Shown here piece by piece: positions 25,254-38,064 of a stretch of DNA of 64,000 nt (positions are counted from its first letter, which is position 1; every line of letters begins with the position of its first letter). Under the pieces are notes generated by a model. The model made no database searches, was not told the origin of the DNA, and saw only the letters and a program-made list of their open reading frames with translations. The position numbers and the translations under genes are program-made. Source of the DNA: Trichoplax adhaerens (taxonomy: Eukaryota; Placozoa; Uniplacotomia; Trichoplacea; Trichoplacidae); NCBI RefSeq assembly GCF_000150275.1, contig NW_002060946.1, positions 5,680,597-5,744,596 on the forward strand, given 5' to 3'.

Positions 25254-25314
25254 GACTCAGTATTGAATGAGTCAACGTTATCGAGCGTCACCCTCTTTGG
25301 CAATGATGACGTCA
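25254..25314. promoter_or_regulatory. Candidate bZIP site cluster (AP-1-like plus CRE-like)
   Basis: GACTCA (25254-25259) and TGAGTCA (25268-25274) form an inverted pair 8 bases apart, and a perfect CRE palindrome TGACGTCA follows at 25307-25314. Such sites bind AP-1 and CREB/ATF factors in animals. The cluster lies 2.8 kb upstream of the receptor at 21389-22465 in a GC-richer patch. Function is inference from motif alone. Confidence 0.3.
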
Positions 25315-26947
25315 TTCGACAGGTCAGTTCTACTTGATTTGATGCCTTGACTTCACCTACCCAATGACTTCAATTGATTCAATAATTGCTGTCTGACTTT
25401 CAATGGCCTAATGAATAAAAAAAAATCAATGGCGTCGAGAAGAAAATAAAATTGTCGATCAAGTCTATTTGATCAGGGAAAATAGATAGAAAAAAACAGA
25501 TGATTGATCATGGGTATTGATCGATGAATATTCTCCTTTTGCATTAACAATGGATTCATGATAATTTAATTTTTTGTTTTAGACTGCTAGAAGATGGAAT
25601 AAGAGTATCCTTGGCAATCTTGTTGTTTGTCTATTGGAAAAGAATCAAACATGTTGACTAGCCAAGCATAAAGAAATGTCGTTGTTAGCACCATCACGTT
25701 ATATTTTAATGCGTTCAATTCAATAAAAGAGGATAAAAATCATACTCGCTATTTTCCTTGAGTGGATTATTATTCTAATGAGAGAAAAAAAGTTAAATAG
25801 AATGAGATAGATTATAATATAATGATGAAAAGTGTTATTTGTTGATGTCAATATATGGCTGTCAATAGACGTGATGAAAAATACATTTCCCAACGCAGTG
25901 AAAGAATTTTCAATACAGTTTTATTAGTTTATTTGGTCAACTGCTACAGAATAAGATTAGCTGTAATACATGACATCAGAAATGATATTTTAAAGGCTTA
26001 GTAAAGCCAATCAATTCTCGGTTAATAATCCCACCCATCTTATTTTGCATCAAAATAATCAATAACGTGATAGCCTAGCTAAGATGACTTCATCGATGAC
26101 GAAAGATGTAGAACAATTTAGTCACTAATTTGACGCACTCAACTACTTCACAACACAAAAAATGTTGACAAAAAGAGATTTAAATTAATTATAATTCTAT
26201 TTCATTGACCAGAAGTCATTAATCTGGCGTTGAATTAATTTTAGCTACTGATAAATAATTTACTGTTTTCTACATTCTGGTAATTTCTCCAGCTACTTTC
26301 TATTGGTAACAACACCTATGCCAATTCTACCTCATCAGACCTGTCTTGAACTATCAAGATGATCGATTCTATGTACACACAAACGATAATCTTAATCAAT
26401 AATTGTATTTCAACATGGTTTATAAAAGTAAGTAATTATCATTTATTAGAACTTCTCTTTTATATATATCAAGTTACAGAAACAAGTATATTAATAAATG
26501 AGTAGTTAGTCTATAAAAGATCCATAGTAGATATCGTATAACAACGAACTTATTTGAACCTATACTCGATCGAATCATTTCTTGATGACAAGTAGAAAAT
26601 ATCTTTATGAATTCCGCTATGCTAATTGCTTCTTCAGTAGCCAAGAATAGCGGGGCTTAAGTAACAGTGGCATGAACAAAAAATAATAACCAAGTTAAAG
26701 TGTAAGAGTAACCTGACAAATTATAATATCAAATAATTATTAAAATAGCGATCATCACTCCGTTGTCAGATCGAATCAATAATTGAATATAAAAATTTCT
26801 TCATTCTTCTTCAATAGTTTACTGGAATACTGGAAGGATACTTTAAATCCTGTCTACAAATTAATTTCAAATCCGGTTTTAGCGAATCAAAAAATCATCG
26901 TTTCATGGTAATAAATTGGGTTAAAATAAGGAAAGATAAATGTAAAC

Positions 26948-26972
26948 GTATATATGTTACTAACATATATAC
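26948..26972. repeat. Perfect 11-base inverted repeat
   Basis: GTATATATGTT, a 3-base loop, then AACATATATAC. The stem is AT-rich and would form a weak hairpin or cruciform. No nearby gene is linked to it. Confidence 0.8.
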
Positions 26973-27513
26973 AAACTCAAATATAAATAAAATTATTATG
27001 AAACTATTTATTGTGATGTAATTTAGAGAGTTATTTTTAATGCGACTGCTGATACAATCTAGCAGGCTAATCATTAATTAATATCAGATCGGATGTTGAA
27101 CACCTTACTTTCATTTATTGTAATCGCTTCTTTATTGCCTTTACACCATACCAGTACAGCAACAAAGATTATTAATCAATTAACCAGTATAAAAGTCGTA
27201 ATCTTAATGATTGATATTAATAGCAGAATATTTATCACCAAGAATTAATTATTGCTACACAGAGCCTATCTGTATTCCGTTTCGATATAGAATAGAGACA
27301 AAGTATACTATTAATTTCCCGCTATAAAATCTAGCTACAGAATAGTATTTACAAAAAACTAACGATACATTCTCAATAGCTAATATTTGATATTACTCAT
27401 TAAAGGAAAATTTGGAAGTATTGTATCTATCGTAAATCCTATATAAATAATCATATGGAATCATTAAAATACAGTACAATCAATGAAAAATAATAAATTT
27501 TATATTTCATACA

Positions 27514-29140
27514 CAAATTACTGATGTTGTGATAATTTGAGTTTGTTGTCGATCTGTTATGCCAGAAATTCAGTGCTTTTATTCAGAATTTGAGATAGTA
27601 TTAATCCACTCACTTAAAGTATTCATTACAGTTATATATAAACTCGTCCTATTTATATATGTTATATACAATTCCCAATTTTTATAGAACATAAGATGGA
27701 CGTTACTATACTGCGAATTAAAAGACTACATTTACTATTACTTATTCCTTATACGTTTATAAAAACGTTGTCAACCTAACATGGCAGAATTCAGTATGTT
27801 TATTCAAAATTTGAGATAGTTGTCAAAGCGCTCTGGTAAAGCATTCACGATAGCTATTGTATAGATTCTTCATTATGATAGTAATTATTTCGGTACTTAT
27901 ACGTTATATGTATATATAGAAATTGTCAACCTATCCTGACAAAATGCAGTCTTTTTACTCAGAATTGGCAATAATTATTAAACTCGTTTAGTAAAGCATT
28001 TATTGCAGTTATTAGCTAGATTCTTCTTTTGTATAGAATTTCCAATTTTGAAGAATATTAGAGGAATACAGTATACTACGGCTTAAAATACTAAATTTGT
28101 TATTATTTACTCGCAATATGCTTATGAAAACTGATTAATTAAATGATTAGCGAGTGCTAAAATTCGAAACGTTTGCAAAATGATCGACAATTACTGGTAC
28201 TCTAGGCTAAAGCTATGCCATCAGTAGCTATGTTTGCTTAATAATTGCGAATGAAATAAAGTGAATGAAAATTTAGTATTGCTAGACATTAAGTGAAATA
28301 TCATTTATTCATTTTCTCACTAATCAAGCTCACCAATTGACTCCATCTAATACTATACTGTACTGTAACTTAAAATACTAGACATATTATTGCTTATTGG
28401 TAATTCGTGTACAAAAGCTGATTAGTTGATGAATACCGAATTAGGAAATTAGAAAAGTTCCAAAATGATCGACATTTACTGGCATTATAGGCTAAAGCTA
28501 AAAATATAAAGAAACAAAATGAACGAAATTTTAGCACTGCTAAATATCGACTACAGTACCTGTCATCAATTTTCTCACTAGTCTTATATACCAATTGATT
28601 CTATTTATTGCAATAACGTGACTTAAAATACGAGACTTATAAAACTGATTAATAAATACCAAGTACGGAAATTTGAAATGTTTCTAAGGTAATCGACAGT
28701 TACTGATATCAGAGTTGCATCAGAGGCTACACTTTAGTTGCTTCGCAATCATGAGTGAAATAAAATAAATGAAACTTTACTATTGCTGAATATCGACTAC
28801 AGTATCTGTCATTAATTTTCCCGCTAATCTTGTATGCTAGTTGATTCCATTCAATACAACTCGTATATTGTGACTTANAATATTAGATTTATTATTACTT
28901 ATTCGTAGTGCGTATATAAAAACTGATTAGCTAATGATTACCGTGTATCAAAACGTTTCCTTAATGAGCGATGCTTACTGATATTCTAAGCAGTAGCATC
29001 AGCATCAGCGGATATATTTGCTGTGTAATCGCGAATGAAATAAAATAATTGAAACTTTAGTATTGCTAAATATCGACTATAGTACCTGACACCAATATTC
29101 TCACTAATCTTGCATGCCAATTGATTTCATTCAAAGGAAA
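27514..29140. repeat. Tandem repeat array, two related unit types
   Basis: From about 28080 four copies of a unit of roughly 250-290 bases start with CTTAAAATACTAGA-like sequence at 28082, 28370, 28623 and 28875. Each continues through ACTGATTA, ATCGACA-TTACTG, GAATGAAATAAA and TAAATATCGACTACAGTA. Upstream, at about 27545, 27775 and 27930, three copies of a second block share CAGAATT(C)AGT, TCAGAATTTGAGATAG and TAAAGCATTCA. Copies differ at about 15-25 per cent, so the array is old. The - strand open frame of 66 codons at 28394-28594 lies inside a unit and is not conserved in the others, so it is not a gene. Confidence 0.85.
28878..28878. other. Ambiguous base N
   Basis: A single undetermined base lies within the tandem array, next to the repeated CTTA-AATATTAGA motif. 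It probably reflects conflicting reads from near-identical repeat copies, so the copy number of the array in the assembly may also be wrong. Confidence 0.9.
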
Positions 29141-29582
29141 CTAATTAACGGATGTTTCCTGTTTTGTCACCTTGACCTTCACATGCATATTTATGCCACC
29201 CAAAGCAAGGATCAAGCAACAAAATTTTTTCATGTAAAGTATTTATTGGCTGACATTTCATTCGAAAATAGGTTCCAAGATTATTCCCATGTCGAGATTT
29301 CAGCAAAATTTAATAATCTTATCATTTTTACCGCACAGATCTGTTCTACGTTTTATAATTAATTTACGATTAAGTAGCGTTGCAGGCGTTGTCTCGATCC
29401 GTGCAGCTTCATCATCAGTTTGTGTAAACTATTAAGGCGGCAACTTGGCTTCTGTATAAGCGTGTACGTTGTGTATGATGGATTCCTATCCATTTTAAGC
29501 AATAGTAAATCTTTTTAAGATTTTAGCACTAGAACATCAAACATTGGAGACACAATGTCTGGTTTATATCAGTAACCTTGGT

Positions 29583-29699
29583 TTAATTTAAATCTTCCAT
29601 GACAGCATAATCTGCAATTGCTGGATACTCTATAAGTTTATTAAGAAGGTTTACCCCTAATTGAACAGCCAGAATATTATAAATTTTCTTGCTAAATAC
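29583..29699 (-). pseudogene. Possible coding exon or remnant, 38 residues, unknown family
   Basis: After a plausible acceptor (GCATTGCGATGCAG) a frame runs 38 codons to TAA. It encodes a well-mixed helix-like peptide that includes KIYNILAVQLGVNLLNKLIE and, after it, YPAIADYAVMEDLN. Codon and residue mix are clearly more protein-like than the surroundings. Directly upstream on this strand the frames are full of stops, although patches such as IRNSASQGEIKKK appear. No start exon was found. It may be the last exon of a decayed gene. I do not recognise it. Confidence 0.25.
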
Positions 29700-32600
29700 C
29701 TGCATCGCAATGCTAAATTAATCTACCTTTATCTTTATATCATCTAGGTTGTTCCTTTTACGGCAGTTAGGAATCTCTTAACTTATTTGATCTCTACATT
29801 ACTTTTTTTTAATTTCCCCTTGACTAGCGCTGTTCCTAATGAAGATCATATTTCTTTTGAGAAAGTGATGTAATTAAAAATATTCTTAGCAGGCCTTAGA
29901 AAAGTATTGGCTTTCAATATTAGATCTATATTAACGATTCCGGAAAGATCTATCAACATTCATAAAGAAATAGTCAGCTAGATGATCATCAATACACGAT
30001 GTTATGAGTAAAGAGAAATGATTAAAAATTTAAACATTTTAGAAAATTGATTATTGAAATTTTGCTTTCATGCGTTTCATCAAATTAATCTAATTTGTTA
30101 TGTATGTATTACCGGTTACTCTCATTATAAAGTAGTTTAAAGGCATTATGAAATACCGTCGTTGACAACTTCCAATTTTGAATAAAAATTTCATCGTTTC
30201 CGGTCATGGAACTCTATTGTAATTACATAGTTCAGAGACAAATGAAATGTATCAGTGGATAGTAAGTAGCAGATTGCATAATAAATTAACACCAGTTTGT
30301 TCGGATAATGGTATACAATAATACTGTATCGTAAATTACGGCAGAAACCAGCCATATTTCAAAGTCGCGAATGGAAAATAGTTTATACTTATAACATATC
30401 AATTGAATTGGAAGTAGCCAAGAATGTAAAAAGAGTGATGCAATCAATCATTACAGATTCTTTTTTAGTTATTTCACTCAATATTTTTACTTCCAGTAAA
30501 GGAGTATATTTACTTTTAAAATATTATATCAGTTATTGCACGGAATTTAAATTTAAATTTACAGTTAATATTAAGTGAAGATGAATATCTATCATCATAA
30601 AATATCTTGATACTTACCACAACAATATACTGTATTGTATCTACACATAGCATGGATTTTCTGAGTTATTGCTCATAATTTGTTGTATAAACTGTAATTA
30701 ACGGCTAAGTCGGTAAATTCAATAGTCGGATTAATTCGGAAGAAACTTGTAATTAAACTATCAATTATCTTAATTTAAATTTATTTCACTACATATAACT
30801 TGATATAAAGCAATAAGTAAGTCGATAAAAACCACTACGGTGAAAATACCTACCCTTAGATCGTAATCAGTATTAGTTATAGTTTGCTATTGAAAATAAT
30901 ATAACAATTTCTAGAGAAAATCATCTCACAGGGTAGATATACGAGCACTATACAAACATTAGTGAGGATAGCTGCACATGTTATGTGCATTTAATAAATC
31001 TTATATCACTTTCGCTACTTTGATTTCACTGTCGATCTACTCGAACAGAAATAGAAGGAGTTAATTCCTTAAGTAATATCTCCACATATTTCTATTCTAT
31101 AGCGAAAATAAATATAATATTTTCCATTTCTAGTAATATTAGACTTTAAAAATATTAATTAAATACTAATTTTTAGAATGAATACTGTGGTAATTTCAAA
31201 ATTGATAATTACTTGCATGGTACTTCAAAAATTTTGTCTTGTGAGCTGTTAAGCAGTCTTCATTGCCTATTAACTAAGGTTATACCACCCGAGATAATAG
31301 CAAATGTAATGAAAGAAATTAGTAGAATTTTGAAACTTATTAACTAGAGTTCTCAGTTCACAACGGTTTGCTATAGTTATATAGACTCTCGAGTTAGAAT
31401 TACAGAAAGAAACTGGATCGATAAGTTCATATTAATCAGCATAGAAATAGTGTTGAATGGCTGAAATAGATTAACTATAAAATATTTTTCGTGTTTACTC
31501 TGCTATTTTATCAACCAATGCTAAGTGCGGTCCATTGATTGTGCTATAGTATGCTATATCACTCTTCTCTTAATAAGGAGCGCTATGCAAAATAAAGATG
31601 AAAAAAACCTTAAATACTGCTATTACAAAATTTTAATAAATTCAGCGTCATATAACGAAATTTATTGCATAAGATAAGTGCGGTAAGCATCTTTTCCTTC
31701 CTTAATATTTATAGTTGCACAACATTGATGGTATCTACAATATTTTGTAGCTTATTCATTAATTTCTATTTTCACTGTTCTACTTGCGAAAGCAACTATT
31801 AAAGGAAATGAAGGTCTCATTTCCCAAATTAAAATAAGTTGTTAATATTTATATTAACTTTTTCTTCGTTACCAGGAGTAATCGATTCCCCGGAGTTCAC
31901 CGTAACATTGCTACTGTCCTTTAATACTGTAATAAAGCCATATTTATCGGATAGATAAGTATCTGCTGCATCTGCATATCTAAGATAAGATAAATTGTAT
32001 TTACCTTATAGTAATTTGAATGGACAGTACCGTATTTACAGATTACTTTCTCTCATCATTAATACCGGTATTGTTATATATTTTCATGCTATATTTCCAT
32101 TATAAGTATAAGAATAGACATATGGGTGCATACTATATAGCTGCCGATGCCAATTATTGTTCTATAATTATCTATAGAGTAGATTAGCAGCATACAAGAA
32201 ATACTAAGGAGGTAATTTGAAAGATTTCAAAAATTGCAACTATACTGTTTGACGATTTTACTAATATCCTATTATTTCATAACCATAGATGTTCAAGGCT
32301 TCAGAAATACAGTACAGTCCATCAGTGTCTTCGAGCTGAAAGGCTGAGGTGGGCGAAGATGGATTGTGGACAGATACAAATTTATAACTAAACTATGTAT
32401 GCAAGGCATAAATTATAAAGGAGAATTAGCATTCCAGTTATCACGTACAGTATTGGTGAAATTTTGTTTTATTACAACGCCAAACCATACACTGTGAATA
32501 TATTATAGTACCTTAAATGTTTACAACTGTGAAATACCATTAATAATTCAGGTAATGGTACTGTGCACTCCGTATAAAGTATGTAGATTATTTACTTTTA

Positions 32601-32859
32601 TCTAGGCAAAGATATTGTCAACTAATTTTTTATGAGTATATAGAATTAGTATTTATATTGGAATAATAGGGATAAAGTATCATTAATATGAATGCTGCTT
32701 CGATTAGCCAAAAATCTAAAGACTTTGCCGATATTGATCAAAAATTCGCTATTAAAATAATATATTTTTGCAACTGCATTGTAAATATAGAATTGAATTT
32801 CAAAAGTCAGAACTCAGTAATTGGAACAAGAAAAACATTAGTTAACGTAAAACACAGAG
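29700..32859. other. Gene-poor region
   Basis: AT-rich sequence with stops in all frames and no long repeat. The 64-codon + strand frame at 32688-32882 borders the inverted repeat that follows and has no motif. No gene is called. Confidence 0.4.
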
Positions 32860-34645
32860 TCAAGTTTAGAACTAAAGTCTAATGTAAAGTAACTTAGTAT
32901 TGTGATTTTAGAATATTAGCCATGTTTAGTATGATGTACGGTTGTGTCTTTTCTATATTTATCTAATGATATATTAAGTAGCCATAATTATAGATTGTAA
33001 GGATAGACTATGCTAGATTACAGATGACTATGAACAGTAAAGTGCTCAGCTACTAATAAGCTTAGAGTTAGAAATAGAATTGTAAATCATATATTAGCAT
33101 ATGCTTAGTTCATTGTAATTTGAGTGGTAGGAATAATGCCTATAAAAATACTGTAATCATTTCTATATTGGAATAATGATGCTTCACTGTAAAATATTGT
33201 GACTTAGAATATGTGTAAAATATGGTAGAAATGCTGCTATGCTGATAGCTGCGAAGGTTACGGAGAGTATAAAAGCAGGAAACGTTAGATTATCTGGTTA
33301 TTCTTTCTAAAAGTCTTTCAGTAATTGTATTCGGCTAGAGTAGAGCTGTGTGTAGTTAGTATTTGTGCTGGATCTATCAAAGTTCTAATTTTCTAAAACT
33401 TTGGAATTTTCGTGATCGGATTTTATCGCAGTCTTCAGCTACAGTTATCTTTATTTCAGAAAAAATTCTGGTTATATAGAAAATACTTATGCGTAAACAT
33501 GTTGTTATCGCTATCTCTTTCTCTTAAATTGGTTTTCGTCACCCTAATAAATTTGTAAACAGATTTCCTACGTTATCTCACTTTTTCTAACAGGATTGTC
33601 AGGAAAAACGTTTGACGACTATAACATTAAACCTGCAAATGGTAATATCAAAAAATTCTAGTAATACATTTACTAAATTTAATATAAATAAGGTATCGGC
33701 ATATCACCGAATACATAAGAATCTTTAGAAACCTAAATATCCTATTCTAAGAACTATTTTTACTTAAGTTACTTTTAATATTCAAAATTATAAGATTTAT
33801 ACTTTACACATCAACGGCATTATAACAATGAGCCGCTAGCGAAATCAATTAATTATCCAATTTTGGGTTTAGTGATAAAATGGCCAAAGTGATATAGTTG
33901 GCATATCTTACGCAGAAGAACTTCAATGGTATGAAAATCCCAACATGCTAAAATCTTTCTATAGTTAAGCAAATAAGATTTATGGGTGTCTTAAATTATT
34001 AATATAAACGTTAAAATTGTCTTACCTTTCCGTAACTTTTATACTTTTAATTCAAATACCTCGTATATCAAGTTGTGATATATACCAATCACGAAATTCC
34101 AAATTTTAGAAAAATAAGGGCTTTACTGAATCTTATACAAAGATTAACTACACACAGCTCTACTTTAGCCGAATACTACTACTAAAGACTTCTAGAACGA
34201 ACTAACAGAATAATCTAAAGTTGCATGCTTTTATACTTTCCGTAGCATTCGCAGCTACAATCCGCATGGCAACCTTTTACCTTATTTTACACATAGGTAA
34301 ATTATTCTTAGTAAGACTATTCTACTGCGGACCATCATTAATCCAATATGGATACGACTACAGTACTTACGTAGATATTATTCACACCAGCCAAAGTACA
34401 ATGAATTAACCATATCCTAATATATGATTTACAGTTCTATTTTTACCTATAGCCTTATTAGTAACTCAACAGCTTACTGTATATAGTCATTTGTACTCTA
34501 GCATAGAGTCTCTACCACTACAGTCTATAGTTATAGCTACCAAATATCTCTTAGGATAAATATCTACCGTACATTATACTACACATGGCTAACAGTCTAC
34601 AATCACAATACTAAGTTACATTACACATGTCTAAGGTGTATTTTG
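32860..34645. repeat. Large imperfect inverted repeat, arms about 560 bases
   Basis: The left arm (about 32860-33425) matches the reverse complement of the right arm (about 34083-34645) along its whole length, with a loop of about 660 bases. Matched anchors include CTTAGTATTGTGATT (32892; its complement near 34605), TAAATCATATATTAG (33083; complement near 34420), AGCTGCGAA (33249; complement near 34247), and AGTAGAGCTGTGTGTAGTTA (33340; complement near 34143). Stretches of about 50 bases are close to 88 per cent identical; elsewhere there are indels. The 62-codon + strand frame at 34221-34409 lies in the right arm and is not kept open in the left arm, so it is not called. The structure could be a fold-back element or an old inverted duplication. 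Confidence 0.88.
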
Positions 34646-37600
34646 GCCTTTGACAAAGTAATAGCTAATTTGGAAATACCCATAATAATCATCTTGTTTT
34701 TAAGCTTCCTACTATGACTTCACAAAACTGTGCTTAATTAGAAATTACGCTCGTGACTAAATTAAATGTACTACAATATAACTCATGCAAGTATAGATAA
34801 AGTTTTATTTTAGACCGTATTGTTGACCAATGATGTACATCGATACTTGAGTAACACCAACTGGTAGAATGAATTTATGCTAGTTTTCTTTTGATGGTCG
34901 TAGCATGAATTATTGGGATTTAATAGATTGAGAATGGTTGAAGTTAGATTCTATTTGGCTTCTATACTGTAGGATAAACAATTTAATAAAATGTTATAAA
35001 GCGTTGTATTTATTCATCTATGCTGTACTTGTAGTCATTTCAAGTTGGTAACGTTAAGGCAACAGCAAAGTTTAAAAATATTTAAATAAATATAATTTTC
35101 ATTTGGCACTTGCAATATCTATGACTGTAGAGGTTATGTCTGTTTATTAATGCCTGCTATTATTGATAATGAACAAGGTTTATCAAATTTAGCACCTTCT
35201 AATTTATTGCATGTATATAAGCATAAAGATCAGTTGAATTCTAACCGTGAAAGTTTATAGATAAAACGATTAATATAATTTATACCGCAGGATGTTTCAA
35301 ATTAGGGCAATTATAATAACCTTTAATAAGCAAATTGCATTTTTCTTTGTCGATAAAAAAGCTTCAATTATATACAAGATAAGTATTTAGAAAAGTAATA
35401 TGACTTAAAGAAAATTTTGATCTCAGGTTTACTTAGAAATTTGATAATTTTAAAGGATAAAGTTTTATTAAATGATTAGTAATGAAATACAGTATTTAAC
35501 TGAAAAATTTCCAATCTATTTACTCTTTATATACTTTTAAATCCTTCGTGCCAACTTTTACTTATTATTCTGTTATTGATTTATTGACTTGATATGAAAA
35601 CTCTTCCACTGTGTCCTTATTTTATTTAGGAGATCCATAATCATCTATTTTCATTCAATGATATGGGATTATTATTTCTATCTACCGTAGATACTTATAG
35701 TTAATGCCCAGTTATAAACTACCTGAAATGAAAGTAAAAACATTTTTCTAACATAAGCCCGCATTATAGAGATTAGATATCTATTTTATTTGAATTAATG
35801 ATGATAGTGTTCTTTTTGTCTATGTGCTTAATACTGATTTAGTTAATATTTTGGTGTACAGCATTAAGAAATTGTATTTCTAAACCTACAAATTATCATC
35901 GATTTGATTATTATTCCAAGGGCTAACAGCAATATCAATATTATAGCCACATAAGTTAGCATATTGATATATTTAAATTCTAAACAGAATATCCTAACTA
36001 TCCTTGTATTAATTTCAATTGCAAATAAAAATGCTATACAAACAAATAGCTATTGGTGACTATAATAGATCAAATTTGTCTATAGAAAATGGAAAGAAAA
36101 AACTAATGAAAACATGCGCATGTCTGATCCAAAGCTAAACTATAAGACTATTTGGACCAAAGAATCATGCTTAAGAATAGCATTATTTAGCTAATAGATA
36201 TTATTATTGTAATACTTGCTATTAATTTTGAAATTACTATAATAAGTTTAAGTTTAAAGTAGCTAAAAAATTGCACTAGAATAACAGAAAACTGAGAGTA
36301 ATTATCATTTATGTTGACAAGGTATTAACAATTCAGGTAAGCCTTGTGTGCAAATGGTAAAGAATAGATCCGAGTAGGAAAGAAACTGCAATAACTAATG
36401 AGAGGAATATGGAAACATCTTCGAACAAAAGGCTTTCTTTAACGAGATAGAATATCAAATGATATCAATTTTACATCATCTAATAAAATAACAGCATACA
36501 TTACGAAAAAGTAAGTTTGGTAAATAATATTTCGTAAGCGTTGCTATCATAACATGTATTGACCTAAGTAATAATTCAATTCTTGATCATAAGATCATCA
36601 AATTATCCGTGTTATTCATGATCAGCGAAGTGAGAATATATTCATTATGGCTATAAAAATAAGACTTGCACGTTTGTTTTAGTCAGATCGATAGGTGGGA
36701 AATCTTTCTATAGGAAGAAGAGAATTATCTTTGAACGTAAATATTGTTAATATAGCCAAGACTGACAGCATTAGATTAATATCTTATTTAATTGATCTCT
36801 TTATTACAATAATTGTTCAATATAGATGATGATTCATTATTTTTTTTACGAGCTGATGCAGTGACGTAAATATTCTATCATATTAATATCAGCAATCTGC
36901 TCGAGAGATGCATAGGAATAGTGGTACATAAATTATTATGTTGATACTCAGTCTATAAAAAAAGTAGATAGATTCTTTACTATAATAAGTAGAAGGCTGG
37001 CTTTTACTTCTAAAATATCTTTTTACTTCATCACGATCGATCTAACTAAGATAGATGAAAGCTAACTACAACATGAAAATCTATCAGAAATTTTCCTACG
37101 ATCTTAATTTGATGGATCAATCTCTGAGTGTACATATAACACATATTCGTATGCTCGTTCGTATGCAGGAGCGTATCTACGCTATCTGCTCCAGGAAAAG
37201 TAAATTTTATATTCGCGAATGCTTGTAAAGCTCTTTGATATCTTTTCATTTCATTTTACACGGAAATGGACAATTCCCACTTAACAAAATAGCTTTCCAT
37301 CATAATATGCTCAAATTATGACTGCATTGAACTGCTATCTCACCTATTCGATTACAACACTGTATATAGGAAGTTTGATTACTTTTAACTTTATAAAACC
37401 AGAATATTAGAAACATGAAGGTCAATAATTATGTCCGACTTGGTGATGAAAGTGAATAATTAGATCGATCTTGGGAATAATTATATAGAGAATTTCGCCG
37501 ATTTCCAGAAGGCCATCAATTAAAGTAGTCTGGTCGATTAAAAGGATATAAACTTTCAGTCAAATTAATAAGTTTACTAAGGGAATGTCTTAAATCTTCC

Positions 37601-38064
37601 TGCTTCAACTTGATAAGAGCTAGAAGTAGGTAATAAAGTTTAATCAGCTTTATAGCGTAAATAACTATCTATTGAAAGATGCTACTGTATAATAGCCATA
37701 ATTTCAATTCGGTAGAATGAGCAAATATTTATTTTCCGTTTCAGTTGGAAAGTCACTCTTTTTAAAAGTCCTCCAATAATCTTTCATTTGTTCGATCTCA
37801 TTGCCAGATCAATACATTTTAGAAATTTTTTTTCCTTCTTCTACCTTGAGATTCCCAGTTGTCAATTATAAAAACATCATTTAAACTAATAGCATCTTTA
37901 TTTACATCTACCTACCTGAACTATTATGAAATCATATTATCAAAGGCGTTATTATTTCAATTAATTGTATAGTTTATTAACTAATTCTGTTGCTAGTTTA
38001 TTCCCTAACTACCTCAAACAAGATAAAATTAGTCCGATGCCCTAATTATTTAATTAATTGTATT
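34646..38064. other. Gene-poor region downstream of the second receptor
   Basis: AT-rich, no supported gene. A 67-codon - strand frame at 37046-37249 has no motif. TTTATT at 37997-38002 and 37973-37978 are AATAAA on the - strand, 60-90 bases after the stop of the receptor at 38065, and are the likely polyadenylation signals of that gene. Confidence 0.45.
37973..38002 (-). promoter_or_regulatory. Probable polyadenylation signals of the second receptor
   Basis: Two AATAAA hexamers read on the - strand (37997-38002 and 37973-37978) follow the receptor stop codon by 63 and 87 bases. Confidence 0.45.

Larger units (their letters stand above)
22466..27513. other. Long gene-poor region between receptor and tandem array
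   Basis: About 5 kb, AT-rich. A locally GC-richer stretch at 25000-25400 contains an ATG-to-stop frame of 45 codons (25033-25170) with a Cys-rich centre (ENCWCDRSCVDD) and, further on, two bZIP-type sites. An 8-9 base A/T run lies near 22792. No gene is called. Confidence 0.4.

Noticed and set aside
34221-34409. 62-codon hydrophobic frame in the right arm of the inverted repeat
   Set aside because: The matching left arm does not keep the frame open, so it is not a conserved coding unit.
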